From Phycisphaeraceae bacterium (GTDB lineage Bacteria; Planctomycetota; Phycisphaerae; Phycisphaerales; UBA1924), in NCBI GenBank assembly GCA_020639215.1, contig JACKHA010000010.1:27429-91428 (forward strand): a stretch of 64,000 nt of DNA. Direction: 5' to 3'. Made by a program: the position numbers and the translations under genes. Positions 1-8,843 of this stretch are shown piece after piece (the first letter of the stretch is position 1; the number at the start of each line of letters is the position of its first letter). The notes beneath the pieces are model-generated. The model was not told where the DNA came from, did no database searches, and saw only the letters and a list, made by a program, of their open reading frames with translations.

Positions 1-40
1 CCTTTGCTTCCCTCTGTGCCCTCAGCGCCTCTGCGGTGAG
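1..40 (+). repeat. Pyrimidine-rich dispersed repeat upstream of first gene
   Basis: The window opens with an imperfect run of short units of the type CCTCTGTGC, CCTCAGCGC, CTCTGCGG, ending about 20 bp before the first start codon. It resembles the element between tssG and clpV (33,244-33,364). Units of this general kind recur in many environmental bacterial genomes. Only its sequence likeness is seen here; a function is not known. Confidence 0.45.
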
Positions 41-59
41 ACCTCTCCCAGGAGCCGCC

Positions 60-563
60 ATGTTCAAGCTCAAGCCGATCGAGCGCGACGCCGTCCCTGC
101 CGCCCTGGCCAAGGCCGAGCGTTATCGCCTGCTCAACGAGCCGCGCGAGGCCGAGAGCATCTGCCAGGACGTCCTCGCCGCCGATCCGGACAACCAGCAG
201 GCGATCATCTGCCTCATCCTCACCCTGACCGACCTCTTCGACCGCACGGCCCGGCGCGACGACGCCGTCGCCCTGCTCGCCCGCCTCAAGGGCGACTATG
301 AGCGCGAGTACTACGCCGGCGTCATCGAGGAACGCTGGGTCAAGCACCTGCTCCACGCCGGCTACGCGATGGCCAGCGTCTACGACCGGCTCCGCGAAGC
401 GATGGACCACTTCGAGAAGTCCGACAGGATCGCCCCGCCCAACAACGATGACGCCGTACTCCGCTGGAACACCTGCGTCCGCCTCCTGGAGAGCGAAAAC
501 TTCGATCCCAACGAGGAGCCCGACTACCCCGAGGTTTTCGACGACGACGTGCCGATGCGGTGA
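60..563 (+). CDS. TPR-like hypothetical protein
   Basis: This 167-aa acidic protein has helix pairs typical of tetratricopeptide repeats, for example residues 8-50 (ALAKAERYRLLNEPREAESI, then an LAADPDN turn). A later helical segment with the motif AMDHFEKSDRIAPPN is a classic TPR ending. No signal peptide or membrane segment is visible, so it is probably cytoplasmic and binds a protein partner. I chose ATG 60, which has AGGAG about 6 nt upstream, over GTG 36, which lies inside the upstream repeat. It is separated from the enzyme cluster at 760 by 196 bp, so membership of that operon is uncertain. The family is not recognised beyond the TPR fold. Confidence 0.7.
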   Translation: MFKLKPIERDAVPAALAKAERYRLLNEPREAESICQDVLAADPDNQQAIICLILTLTDLFDRTARRDDAVALLARLKGDYEREYYAGVIEERWVKHLLHAGYAMASVYDRLREAMDHFEKSDRIAPPNNDDAVLRWNTCVRLLESENFDPNEEPDYPEVFDDDVPMR

Positions 564-759
564 TCCGCCAGTGCGAGCACACGCCGCCGCGTCGCCCACC
601 AGGCCGCCCGAACCGCGGCAAAACCCGCCCCGAACGTTCGATCCGCCCGGTTGGGGGCCGCGGTCAACCGCGCCCGCTAGGATGTTCTCCGGGGAGCCGC
701 GCTGCCCGCACGAGTGGTCGTTCCACCGCTCGCCCGTCGCGCCAACCCAGGAGCACCGG

Positions 760-2124
760 ATGCCCACACCGTCCGACACCAAGGCCGCCGAGCTGATCAG
801 GCGCCGCGACCGCGTCGTCTGCCCCGGCGTCGGACGCCTGTCCGACCTCACCGCCGCCTCCGCGGACGGCGCCACCCTTACAGACGCCGACGGACGTGAG
901 TACATCGACTTCGCCGGCGGCATCGGCGTCATGAACATCGGGCACAACGACCCCGCCGTCGTCGCCGCCATCAACGACCAGGCCTCCCGCCTGGTCCACA
1001 CCGGCATCCACGTCGCCACCTACGAGCCCTACGTCGCCCTCTGCGAGCGCCTCGTCGAGCTCCTCCCCCACCACGAGCCCGGCACCAGCGACTCGACCAA
1101 GGCCATGCTGGTCAACACCGGTGCCGAGGCCGTCGAGAACTCGATCAAGATCGCCCGCCAGGCCACCGGCCGCGCCGCGGTCATCTGCTTCACCGGCGCG
1201 TTCCACGGGCGCACGCTTCTGGCAGCCACCCTCACGTCCAAGGTCGGGTACAAAGCCGGCTGCGGCCCGTTCATGCCCGAGGTCTACCGCCTTCCCTTCC
1301 CCGTGGTCCGGCGCGGGCAGGACGAGGCGCCCGTCGTCGCCCGCGAACTCGCCCGCCTCCGCGCCGCCCTCAAGAACACCGTCGCCCCGCGCGACCTGGC
1401 CGCCATCATCGTCGAGCCAGTCCAGGGCGAGGGCGGGTTCCACGTCCTGCCCGGCGCGTACGCCAAAGGCCTGCGCGACATCTGCGACGAGCATGGGATC
1501 ACACTCATCTTCGACGAGGTCCAGACCGGCTTCGGCCGCACCGGCAAGTGGGGCGCCTTCGAGCACCTGGGCGTCCGGCCTGACCTGTCCCCCTGGGCCA
1601 AGTCCATGGGCGGCGGCCTGCCCATCTCCGCCGTCGTCGGCAAGGCCAGCGTCATGGACCGCGTCACGCCCGGCACCCTGGGCGGGACCTACGGCGGCAA
1701 CCCCGTCGCCTGCGCCGCCGCTCTGGCCACCATCGGGCGCATGGAGGAACTAGGCCTCAACGCCAAAGCCACCCGCGACGGACGCACCATCCGCGCGCGG
1801 TTCGAGTCGATCGCCAATCGCGTCCCCGCCATCACCGACGTCCGCGGCCTCGGGGCCATGCTCGCGATCGAGTTTTCCGTCGGAGGCGACCCCGATCGCC
1901 CCGATGGCCCGGGCGTGGCCGCCATCATCGCCACCTGCCGCGACAAAGGCCTGCTCGTCATCCCGGCGGGCGTTGACTCGAACGCCATCCGCGTCCTGGC
2001 CCCACTCGTGATCGACGACGCCACCCTCGCCCGCGGCCTCGACATCCTCGAAGCCGCCATCCTCCAGCACGCCGCGCCCAAGCCCGCCGCCCCGGCCCCC
2101 GCCCACGCGACCCAAGGAGCCTGA
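760..2124 (+). CDS. Class III PLP aminotransferase (4-aminobutyrate/ornithine aminotransferase-like)
   Basis: A 454-aa fold-type I PLP enzyme of the class III (omega-amino acid) aminotransferase family, which moves the terminal amino group of amino acids or diamines to a 2-oxo acid. Seen: an N-terminal substrate domain (DADGREYIDFAGGIGVMNIGH), the TGAEAVENSIKIAR cofactor phosphate region, FDEVQTGFGRTGKWGA with the PLP-ring aspartate D252, and the Schiff-base lysine K281 in WAKSMGGGLP. Length is normal for GabT/ArgD relatives. ATG 760 follows CCAGGAG at good spacing; the longer open frame upstream has no homology-like content. The amidohydrolase gene starts 5 bp after its stop, so they are co-transcribed. 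The context (decarboxylase, ligase, amidohydrolases) suggests an amine or a conjugated amine as substrate, which is inference. Its C-terminus is Ala/Pro rich. Confidence 0.9.
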   Translation: MPTPSDTKAAELIRRRDRVVCPGVGRLSDLTAASADGATLTDADGREYIDFAGGIGVMNIGHNDPAVVAAINDQASRLVHTGIHVATYEPYVALCERLVELLPHHEPGTSDSTKAMLVNTGAEAVENSIKIARQATGRAAVICFTGAFHGRTLLAATLTSKVGYKAGCGPFMPEVYRLPFPVVRRGQDEAPVVARELARLRAALKNTVAPRDLAAIIVEPVQGEGGFHVLPGAYAKGLRDICDEHGITLIFDEVQTGFGRTGKWGAFEHLGVRPDLSPWAKSMGGGLPISAVVGKASVMDRVTPGTLGGTYGGNPVACAAALATIGRMEELGLNAKATRDGRTIRARFESIANRVPAITDVRGLGAMLAIEFSVGGDPDRPDGPGVAAIIATCRDKGLLVIPAGVDSNAIRVLAPLVIDDATLARGLDILEAAILQHAAPKPAAPAPAHATQGA

Positions 2125-2129
2125 CCCGC

Positions 2130-3176
2130 ATGCGTCCCTTCGCCATCGCCGGCCTGCAACTCAAAGTCTCGGGCCGCACCTCAAACCTCGCCCACATCTG
2201 CGACCGGATCGAGATGCTCATGCATCTGTATCCGTGGGTCCAGATGGTCATGCTCAGCGAGCTGGCCACGTTCGGCGGCTGGACCGGGCACGCCGCCGAG
2301 CTCCCCAACGAGGTCGAGGGCACCTACCGCGAGCTCGCCGCCCGCCACCGAATCTGGCTGATCCCAGGCTCGCTCTACGAGAAGACGCCCCAGGGCATCT
2401 ACAACACCTCCCCCGTCATCGACCCCGAGGGCAACGTCATCGCCCGCTACCACAAGATGTTCCCCTTCCTCCCCTACGAGACCGGGGTGCTCGGCGGCTC
2501 CGAGTTCTGTGTCTTCGACGTCCCGGAGGTCGGGCGCTTCGGCCTGAGCATCTGCTACGACATGTGGTTCCCCGAGACCTCCCGCACCCTGGCCGCCATG
2601 GGCGCCGAGGTCATCCTCCATCCCACGCTCACACCCACCATCGACCGCGACGTCGAACTCGCCATCGTCCGCGCCACCGCCGCCACCAACCAGTGCTTCG
2701 TCCTTGACATCAACGGCATCGGCGACGGCGGCAACGGACGCTCGAACCTCGTGGCCCCCACCGGCGACCTGCTCTTCCAGGCCGGCAGCAACGAGGAGAT
2801 GCTCCCCATCGAGATCGATCTCGACCGCGTGCGACGCTCCCGCGAGGTCGGCCTCAAGGGCCTCGGCCAGCCGCTCAAGTCCTTCCGCGACCGCGCGGTC
2901 GAGTTCTCCGTCTACCACCGGCGTTCCAGCGCCGCGTCGTACCTCAACACCCTCGGCCCGCTCGAGAAGATGGCCCGGAACTCCAGGGCCGGCCTCGGGT
3001 TCGGGACCCACCTCGTGCCCTCGGCCCCGCCCATCCTCCCCGCCCCGCCGACCCCGGGGATCCCGCCCGCGTCAGCCGCGCCACTCCCGCCCGCGTCGAA
3101 CCCGGCTCCCGTGCCCCCCGCCACCGGCGCAGCGTCGGCCCCTCCCCACTTCGGCAACGGCGGCGTCCCAGCATGA
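2130..3176 (+). CDS. Nitrilase-superfamily carbon-nitrogen hydrolase
   Basis: A 348-aa cytoplasmic amidohydrolase of the nitrilase superfamily, whose members cleave amide, nitrile or carbamoyl C-N bonds through a Glu-Lys-Cys triad. Visible triad: E44 in MLSELATFGGW, K109 in RYHKMFPF and C142 in LSICYDMWFPE; E117 is a plausible fourth catalytic residue. The catalytic fold ends near residue 290, followed by a Pro/Ala-rich low-complexity tail of about 55 residues that is unusual for the family. The start has AAGGAG about 10 nt upstream. Its ATGA stop overlaps the ATG of the decarboxylase gene, implying translational coupling. Homologues include N-carbamoylputrescine amidase and omega-amidase, but the exact substrate cannot be read from sequence. 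The neighbours point to an amide of an amine. Confidence 0.9.
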   Translation: MRPFAIAGLQLKVSGRTSNLAHICDRIEMLMHLYPWVQMVMLSELATFGGWTGHAAELPNEVEGTYRELAARHRIWLIPGSLYEKTPQGIYNTSPVIDPEGNVIARYHKMFPFLPYETGVLGGSEFCVFDVPEVGRFGLSICYDMWFPETSRTLAAMGAEVILHPTLTPTIDRDVELAIVRATAATNQCFVLDINGIGDGGNGRSNLVAPTGDLLFQAGSNEEMLPIEIDLDRVRRSREVGLKGLGQPLKSFRDRAVEFSVYHRRSSAASYLNTLGPLEKMARNSRAGLGFGTHLVPSAPPILPAPPTPGIPPASAAPLPPASNPAPVPPATGAASAPPHFGNGGVPA

Positions 3177-6004
3177 CCACCGCACCCGCACAACCCGCCA
3201 CGCGCCCCGACCGCACCCTGGCCCCTTACAACGCGCCCCAGCTGCGCATGGACACCTGGAACGACCTCCAGCTCCGCTGCGCCTGGCTGAAAGAGTTCGC
3301 CCAGCACGGCAAGGACACCACCGAGCCACGCGCCGCGGTCGCACGCTGCCTCACGCTTCTTGGGCAGCTCGAGTTCTACTGGGCCTTCCCCGGCCCGGAA
3401 CGCATCGAGGCCATCCACGACATGTTCGAGCGCGGCGAGCACGCCGCCCTGGCCGGCGAGGTCGCCGCCCTGGCCCGCCTGCTCATCGGCGACACCTACC
3501 GCTGCTCCCAGGCCACGCGCGATATTCCCGGCGCCCGCGCGAGCCGCGACGGACGATCCGCCGCGCGCGACCCGTCCCGCGACCGCCCGCGCCACAGCGA
3601 AACCGGCGCGCCACTCCTGGCCCTGGCCGACAAGCCATACTTCGAGGTCCTCGTCGTCGACGGCGACGACGCCTACGACAGCGACGAACTCCGCGACGGC
3701 CTCCGCGCCTGCCGACGCGACTCCGACGACTTCGTCTACGACATCGTCTCCGTCCCCTCACTCGAAGACGCCATCATCGCCTGCCTCTTCAACTGGACCA
3801 TCCAGTCCGTCTTCCTCCGGTACAACTACGCCTTCCACTCCAACCACAAGCACCCAGCCCTCCAGCGATACCTCAGCATCCTGGAATGGGAAAAACTCCC
3901 CGTCTCCTTCGGCGTCGAACGCAGCGCCGCCCTGGCCCGCCTCCTCAAGTCCATCCGCCCCGAACTCGACCTCTTCCTCGTCACCGACTCCCCGCTCGAC
4001 AACGTCGCCGGCAACGTCGGCAGCGGATTCCGGCGCGTCTTTTACCGCCTCGAACAGTACATGGAGCAGCACCTCTCCATCCTCAAGGGCGTCCGCGAGC
4101 GCTTCGAGGCACCCTTCTTCGACGCCCTCCGACGCTACAGCGCCAAGCCCACCGGCGTCTTCCACGCGCTGCCCATCGCTCGCGGCAAGTCCATGTCCAC
4201 CGCACACTGGGCCCGCGACCTGCTCGCGTTCTACGGCCAGAACATCTTCATGGCCGAGACCTCCGCAACCAGCGGCGGGCTCGACTCGCTGCTCCAACCC
4301 CGCGGCCCCATCAAGAAGGCCCAGGACGCCGCCGCACGCGCCTTCGGCGCACGCCAGACCTTCTTCGTCACCAACGGCACCTCCACCGCCAACAAGATCG
4401 TCTCCCAGGCCCTGGTCCGCCCGGGCGACATCGTCCTGATCGACCGCGAGTGCCACAAGAGCCACCACTACGCCCTCGTGCTCGCCGGCGCCATGCCCGT
4501 CTACCTCGACGCCTACGCCCTCCCCCAGTACTCCATGTACGGCGCCGTCCCGCTCGAGGAGATCGAGCGACAACTCCTCGCACTCAAGGCCGCGGGCAAG
4601 CTCGACCGCGTCCGCATGCTCATCCTCACCAACTGCACCTTCGACGGCATCACCTACGACCCCGAGCGCGTCATGCGCCGCGTCCTGGCCATCAAGCCCG
4701 ACATGATCTTCCTTTGGGACGAGGCCTGGTTCGCCTTCGCCCGCTTCAACCCCACCCTCCGGCGCCGCACCGGCATGGACGCCGCCGCACGACTCCGCGC
4801 CACCCTCCGCTCCCCCGCCTACCGCGAGGCCTGGGAGCGATCCCGCGCGAGCGGCACGACGGCTCCCGCCTCCGCGGACGGCCAACCGTCAGCGCCACCC
4901 CAGTCAGAGGCGATGCCCGACCCCGACCGCGCCCGCATCCGCGTCTACGTCACACAGTCCACCCACAAGACCCTGACATCCCTCCGCCAGGGCTCAATGA
5001 TCCACGTCTACGACGAGGACTTCGAGCAGCGCGCCGCCGAGCCGTTCAACGAAGCCTTCATGACCCACACCTCGACCAGCCCCAACTACCAGATCGTCGC
5101 CTCCCTCGACGTCGGACGCCGCCAGGTCGAGCTCGAAGGCTACGAACTCACCGAGCAGGCCATCGGCCTGGCCATGACCCTGCGCCGACGCGTCCGCGAG
5201 CACGACGACCTCAAACGCTGCTTCGGCGTCATGCGCCCGGCCGAGATGATCCCCGCCGAGTTCCGCCCCTCGGGCATCGAGTTCTACTTCGACCCCGTCC
5301 GCGGTTGGGGCCCCATGGACCAGGCCTGGCACCGCGACGAGTTCACACTCGACCCCACCCGCGTCACCCTCCACATCGGCGCCACCGGCATGGACGGCGA
5401 CGCCTTCCGCCACGTCCTCATGGACCGCTTCGACATCCAGATCAACAAGACCTCACGAAACACCGCCCTGTTCATGCCCAACATCGGCACGACCCGCGGC
5501 GACATCGCCTACCTGGTCGAGGTCCTCGCCTCCATCTCGCGCGACGTGACCGAACGCCTCTCCCTCGAGAGCCAGGCGGGGCGCGAGCGCCACCACGCCC
5601 GCGTCGAGTCGCTCAGGAACGGCCCACCGCTGCCCCACTTCTCCCGCTTCCACCCCGCGTTCCAGCCCGACGCCTCCAAGAAGACGCCCACGCGCGAGGG
5701 CGACCTCCGCCGGGCCTACTTCCTCACCTACGACGAGCACAACGTCCGCGGCGCCATGATCTCGCGCGACACCCTCGACGCCGTCCGCAAGGGGCCCGAA
5801 CTCGTCTCCGCCTCCTTCGTCATCCCCTACCCGCCGGGCTTCCCCGTGCTCGTGCCCGGACAGGTCGTCAGCCCCGAGATCCTCGAGTACCTCCTGGCCC
5901 TCGACGTCAAGGAGATCCACGGCTACCACCCGGTCAACGGCTTCCGCGTCTTCACACCCGATGCGCTCGACCGCGCCGCCAACAGCCGCACCCACGCCGA
6001 CTGA
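3173..6004 (+). CDS. Orn/Lys/Arg-family PLP decarboxylase, extended form
   Basis: A 943-aa fold-type I PLP decarboxylase of the bacterial Orn/Lys/Arg (CadA/SpeC/AdiA) superfamily, which makes a di- or polyamine from a basic amino acid. Seen: an N-terminal helical part and a receiver-like wing (residues ~155-330), the PLP core starting with ATSGGLDSLLQP, the FVTNGTSTANKIV segment, IFLWDEAWFAF (ring-binding Asp), and the Schiff-base lysine K599 in QSTHKTLTSLRQGS. A C-terminal substrate domain follows (RPSGIEFYFDP). It is about 190 residues longer than E. coli AdiA. It carries two low-complexity insertions, at residues ~120-143 and just before K599. It overlaps the amidohydrolase by 4 nt; the ligase follows after 62 bp. 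Substrate could be arginine, lysine, ornithine or a related acid; specificity is not assignable by eye. Confidence 0.88.
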   Translation: MTTAPAQPATRPDRTLAPYNAPQLRMDTWNDLQLRCAWLKEFAQHGKDTTEPRAAVARCLTLLGQLEFYWAFPGPERIEAIHDMFERGEHAALAGEVAALARLLIGDTYRCSQATRDIPGARASRDGRSAARDPSRDRPRHSETGAPLLALADKPYFEVLVVDGDDAYDSDELRDGLRACRRDSDDFVYDIVSVPSLEDAIIACLFNWTIQSVFLRYNYAFHSNHKHPALQRYLSILEWEKLPVSFGVERSAALARLLKSIRPELDLFLVTDSPLDNVAGNVGSGFRRVFYRLEQYMEQHLSILKGVRERFEAPFFDALRRYSAKPTGVFHALPIARGKSMSTAHWARDLLAFYGQNIFMAETSATSGGLDSLLQPRGPIKKAQDAAARAFGARQTFFVTNGTSTANKIVSQALVRPGDIVLIDRECHKSHHYALVLAGAMPVYLDAYALPQYSMYGAVPLEEIERQLLALKAAGKLDRVRMLILTNCTFDGITYDPERVMRRVLAIKPDMIFLWDEAWFAFARFNPTLRRRTGMDAAARLRATLRSPAYREAWERSRASGTTAPASADGQPSAPPQSEAMPDPDRARIRVYVTQSTHKTLTSLRQGSMIHVYDEDFEQRAAEPFNEAFMTHTSTSPNYQIVASLDVGRRQVELEGYELTEQAIGLAMTLRRRVREHDDLKRCFGVMRPAEMIPAEFRPSGIEFYFDPVRGWGPMDQAWHRDEFTLDPTRVTLHIGATGMDGDAFRHVLMDRFDIQINKTSRNTALFMPNIGTTRGDIAYLVEVLASISRDVTERLSLESQAGRERHHARVESLRNGPPLPHFSRFHPAFQPDASKKTPTREGDLRRAYFLTYDEHNVRGAMISRDTLDAVRKGPELVSASFVIPYPPGFPVLVPGQVVSPEILEYLLALDVKEIHGYHPVNGFRVFTPDALDRAANSRTHAD

Positions 6005-6066
6005 ACCAACCCACGCCAACACCCGATCAACCACGCCGACCGAATCCGCACCGAGAAAGGAGTCCC

Positions 6067-7614
6067 ATGGGCGCCACCAACGCTTCCATTCCCGCTTCCG
6101 ACCGAGCCGGCACCAAGCCGCTGCCAACCCGCGCCCTCGCCACCGATCGCGCGACGAGCGCCCCGAAGACCCTCCGCGGCATCTCCGACATCCGACGCTT
6201 CTTCTTCCGAAACACCGAGCCCGTCTACTTCGTCTCCGCCACGCCCTTCAACCTCCTGGGCCTCGACGAGTGGATCCGCGGCTTCCAGTTCATCAACGCC
6301 ATCGACTGCTTCGATTCCCAGCACCCCAACGTCCTGGTCCCTCGCGAAATCCCCCACGACCAGTGGGAGTCCATCGAGGACATCAACAACTACCTCCTCT
6401 CACACCCCGATGTCATCGAGCACATCCGCCGGCGCGGCCCCGGCGGCAAGGCCGTCTTCCTCATGTTCGATGAGAAGACCGAGCAGCTCGCCAAGGACCT
6501 GGGCCTCGAAGTCTGCTTCCCCCCCGCCGCCATGCGCTCCATGGTCGACGACAAGATGGAGACCACACGCATCGCCAACCGCGCGGGCGTCCCCTCCGTC
6601 CCCAACGTCCTGGCGAAGGTCGACTCCTACCAGACCCTCCGCAAGGTCGCCGAGAAACTCGGCAACGACCTGGTGATCCAGACCGCCTACGGCGACTCCG
6701 GGCACACCACGTTCTTCGTCTCGAACGAGGCCGACTTCGACAAGCACGCCGATGAGATCACCGAGGCCCCCGAAGTCAAGGTCATGAAGCGCATCCGCTG
6801 CCGCGGCTCCGCCCTCGAGGCCTGCGTCACACGCCACGGCACCATCGTCGGGCCCCTCATGACCGAACTCGTCGGCTTCAAGGAACTCACGCCCTATCGC
6901 GGCGGGTGGTGCGGCAACGAGGTCTTCGCCGGCGCGTTCGACGCCAAGAGCCGCGCCCAGGCCCGCGCCCACGCCATGGCCTTCGGCGAGGAACTCCGGC
7001 GCATGGGCTACAAGGGCTACTTCGAGCTCGACTTCCTCACCGACCTCGACTCGGGCGAGGTCTACCTCGGCGAGTGCAACCCCCGCATCACCGGCGCCTC
7101 GTCCATGACCAACCTCGCCTGCTTCGCACACGCCGACGCGCCGCTGTTCATCTTCCACCTGCTCGAGTGGATGGGCGTCGACTACGAGTTCGATGTCGAG
7201 GAACTCAACGCCCGCTGGGCCGACCCGGCCAACATCGACTCCTGGTCCCAGCTCGTCATCAAGCACACCAGGGACGAGGTCGACCACATCCACACCGCGC
7301 CGCCCTCGGGCATCTACGAGCTCGACCCCGACGGACGCATGTCCTACGTCCGCATGCAGACCCACCGCCGCACCGTCCAGTACGAGAACCGCGCCTTCTT
7401 CCTGCGCATCTCCGGCCCCGGCGACTACCGCTACGAGGGTGCCGACCTGGGCATCCTCGTCAGCCCGGGCCGCTTCATGACCGACGACTTCACCCTCACC
7501 GACCGCGCCAAAGCCTGGATCCACGGCATCACCTCCATCTACGCCGGAACCCCCCTCACACCGGCCGCCACCGCCCAGGCCGGCATCGAGCCCGGCGGCT
7601 TCAAGCTCCTTTAA
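6067..7614 (+). CDS. ATP-grasp ligase (carboxylate-amine ligase type)
   Basis: A 515-aa protein of the ATP-grasp superfamily, often mislabelled biotin carboxylase. These enzymes activate a carboxylate as an acyl-phosphate and join it to an amine or thiol. Visible hallmarks: a central lid segment LVIQTAYGDSGHTTFFV, the metal/ATP-binding FELDFLTDLDSG (residues ~315-330), and GECNPRITGASSMTN, the Glu-x-Asn magnesium site typical of the fold. No biotinyl or carboxyltransferase domain is present. The start at 6067 has a strong AAAGGAG site. Being directly downstream of the decarboxylase, it plausibly conjugates the amine produced there, which is inference. The first 45 residues are low complexity and probably disordered. 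It could instead ligate an amino acid to a small acid. Confidence 0.85.
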   Translation: MGATNASIPASDRAGTKPLPTRALATDRATSAPKTLRGISDIRRFFFRNTEPVYFVSATPFNLLGLDEWIRGFQFINAIDCFDSQHPNVLVPREIPHDQWESIEDINNYLLSHPDVIEHIRRRGPGGKAVFLMFDEKTEQLAKDLGLEVCFPPAAMRSMVDDKMETTRIANRAGVPSVPNVLAKVDSYQTLRKVAEKLGNDLVIQTAYGDSGHTTFFVSNEADFDKHADEITEAPEVKVMKRIRCRGSALEACVTRHGTIVGPLMTELVGFKELTPYRGGWCGNEVFAGAFDAKSRAQARAHAMAFGEELRRMGYKGYFELDFLTDLDSGEVYLGECNPRITGASSMTNLACFAHADAPLFIFHLLEWMGVDYEFDVEELNARWADPANIDSWSQLVIKHTRDEVDHIHTAPPSGIYELDPDGRMSYVRMQTHRRTVQYENRAFFLRISGPGDYRYEGADLGILVSPGRFMTDDFTLTDRAKAWIHGITSIYAGTPLTPAATAQAGIEPGGFKLL

Positions 7615-7682
7615 CCACCTCGCGTCCGTCCCTCTTGCGAGCCCATCCCGTTCCCGCTCGCCCGGAGGGCGCACGATGGTTG

Positions 7683-7702
7683 CCAGGGGCTTCAGCCCCT
7701 GG
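7683..7702. repeat. Perfect 9-bp stem hairpin (CCAGGGGCT...AGCCCCTGG)
   Basis: A 20-bp near-perfect palindrome with a 2-nt centre lies in the 158-bp gap between the ATP-grasp and C45 genes. It has no following T-run, so it is not a canonical intrinsic terminator. The wording GGTTGCCAGGGGCTTCAG looks like a dispersed palindromic (REP-like) unit, but no second copy is present in this window. It could modulate mRNA stability between the two genes. Confidence 0.6.
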
Positions 7703-7772
7703 ATGCACGCCCAATCGGCGACGGCCCGGAGGGCCGGCGAGCAACCAACGCGCGGCACCCACAGCAACCGCA

Positions 7773-8768
7773 ATGCCTACCTCGCAGCCCCACCAACACT
7801 CGCTCGACCTCCGCGCCCTCACCCCCGCCACCCTCCCCTCCGTCTTCGCCGAGTACTGGCCCGCCTACCGCCGCTGGATCCGCCGCGCCCCGGCGATGAC
7901 CGCCGACCAGTGCGCCGACGCCATCGGCACCCGCGCCCCCGAGCTCCTCGGCACCTACGCAACCCTCCTCGGCGCCTGCGCCAACGCCATCAACGCCAGC
8001 ACCGCCGAGCGCGACCTCGTCGCCCGCTTCCTCTGCCTCTGCAACCCTCCCCGCCTCGTCCGAGCCTGCTCCCAGCTCATCCTGCGCGACAACGACGACC
8101 CCATCCTCCTCCGCACGTACGACCACCACCCCGACCTCTTCGACGCCCTCATCCTCCGCGCCGACTTCACATCCCCCACCCTGGCCATCGCCGACTGCCT
8201 CTGGGGCGCCCTCGAAGGCGTCAACGCCCACGGCCTGGGCGTCGCGCTCGCTTTCGGCGGCCGACCCGTCCATGCCGCCGGCTTCGCCGCCCCCTTCATC
8301 GTCCGCTACCTGCTCGAAGCCTGCGCCACCGCCGCCGACGCCCGCGCCGCTCTCGAGCGCCTGCCCATCGCCATGCCCTACACCTTCGTCGTCCTCGACA
8401 CCGCGGGCGACACCCTCACCGCCATGCTCGCCCCCGACCGCCCCCCCGCCTTCACCACCCAGCCGGCATCGACCAACCACCACAACGCCGGCGACTGGCC
8501 CGCCTACGAGCGACAGACCCAGAGCCGCGAGCGTCTCGACGCCGCCGATCGCCTCGCGGCCGACAACGCCCCGCTCCCCGCCGCCCTGGCCGCGTTCCTC
8601 GCGCCCCCGCTCTGGCGCACAGACTACGCCCGGGCCTCCGGCACCCTCTACGCCTCGGTCCTCCGCCCACGCGACCGGCGCATCGACCTCCACTGGCCGG
8701 GCCACAACGATTCGGTCGCCCTCGACCCCTTCCAGCCGCGAGCCTTCAGCGTCACGCTCCCGACCTGA
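7773..8768 (+). CDS. C45-family autoproteolytic acyltransferase/hydrolase (isopenicillin-N acyltransferase-like)
   Basis: A 331-aa N-terminal-nucleophile enzyme of the C45 family, relatives of acyl-CoA:6-aminopenicillanate acyltransferase, which cleave themselves before an internal Cys and then hydrolyse or exchange amide-linked acyl groups. The nucleophile is seen as C99 in RACSQLILRDND, followed by the conserved LLRTYDHHP strand. Further on, LWGALEGVNAHGLGVALAFGGR matches the family G-x-L-x-G-x-N-x-x-GL signature, and an Asn-rich TNHHN segment follows. No signal peptide is present, so it is cytoplasmic. ATG 7773 has no clear Shine-Dalgarno site, but the homologous region begins within 15 residues. 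As last gene of the run it probably removes an acyl group from the pathway product, or transfers one. That role is inference. Confidence 0.82.
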   Translation: MPTSQPHQHSLDLRALTPATLPSVFAEYWPAYRRWIRRAPAMTADQCADAIGTRAPELLGTYATLLGACANAINASTAERDLVARFLCLCNPPRLVRACSQLILRDNDDPILLRTYDHHPDLFDALILRADFTSPTLAIADCLWGALEGVNAHGLGVALAFGGRPVHAAGFAAPFIVRYLLEACATAADARAALERLPIAMPYTFVVLDTAGDTLTAMLAPDRPPAFTTQPASTNHHNAGDWPAYERQTQSRERLDAADRLAADNAPLPAALAAFLAPPLWRTDYARASGTLYASVLRPRDRRIDLHWPGHNDSVALDPFQPRAFSVTLPT

Positions 8769-8793
8769 CCGCCACCCGCCCGACCCCCGTCCG

Positions 8794-8818
8794 ATGCCGT
8801 GCCCGCGATATGGGCGGC
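8794..8818. terminator. Possible bidirectional hairpin between convergent genes
   Basis: Between the convergent C45 and deaminase genes TGCC-gt-GCCC pairs with GGGC-GGCA around an AT-containing loop. There is no U-tract, so termination is a guess from position and fold only. Confidence 0.3.
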
Positions 8819-8843
8819 AACGCCATCCGCCGCACGCTCGACG

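Noticed and set aside
2704..6066. Continuous frame upstream of the ATP-grasp gene suggesting a 1,636-aa fusion
   Set aside because: The added N-terminal part is Arg/Pro-rich out-of-frame translation of the amidohydrolase and decarboxylase genes; a strong ribosome-binding site marks the true start at 6,067.
6067..7614. Biotin carboxylase (acetyl-CoA carboxylase subunit)
   Set aside because: Only a generic ATP-grasp core is present; no biotin carboxylase-specific segments and no carrier or carboxyltransferase gene nearby.
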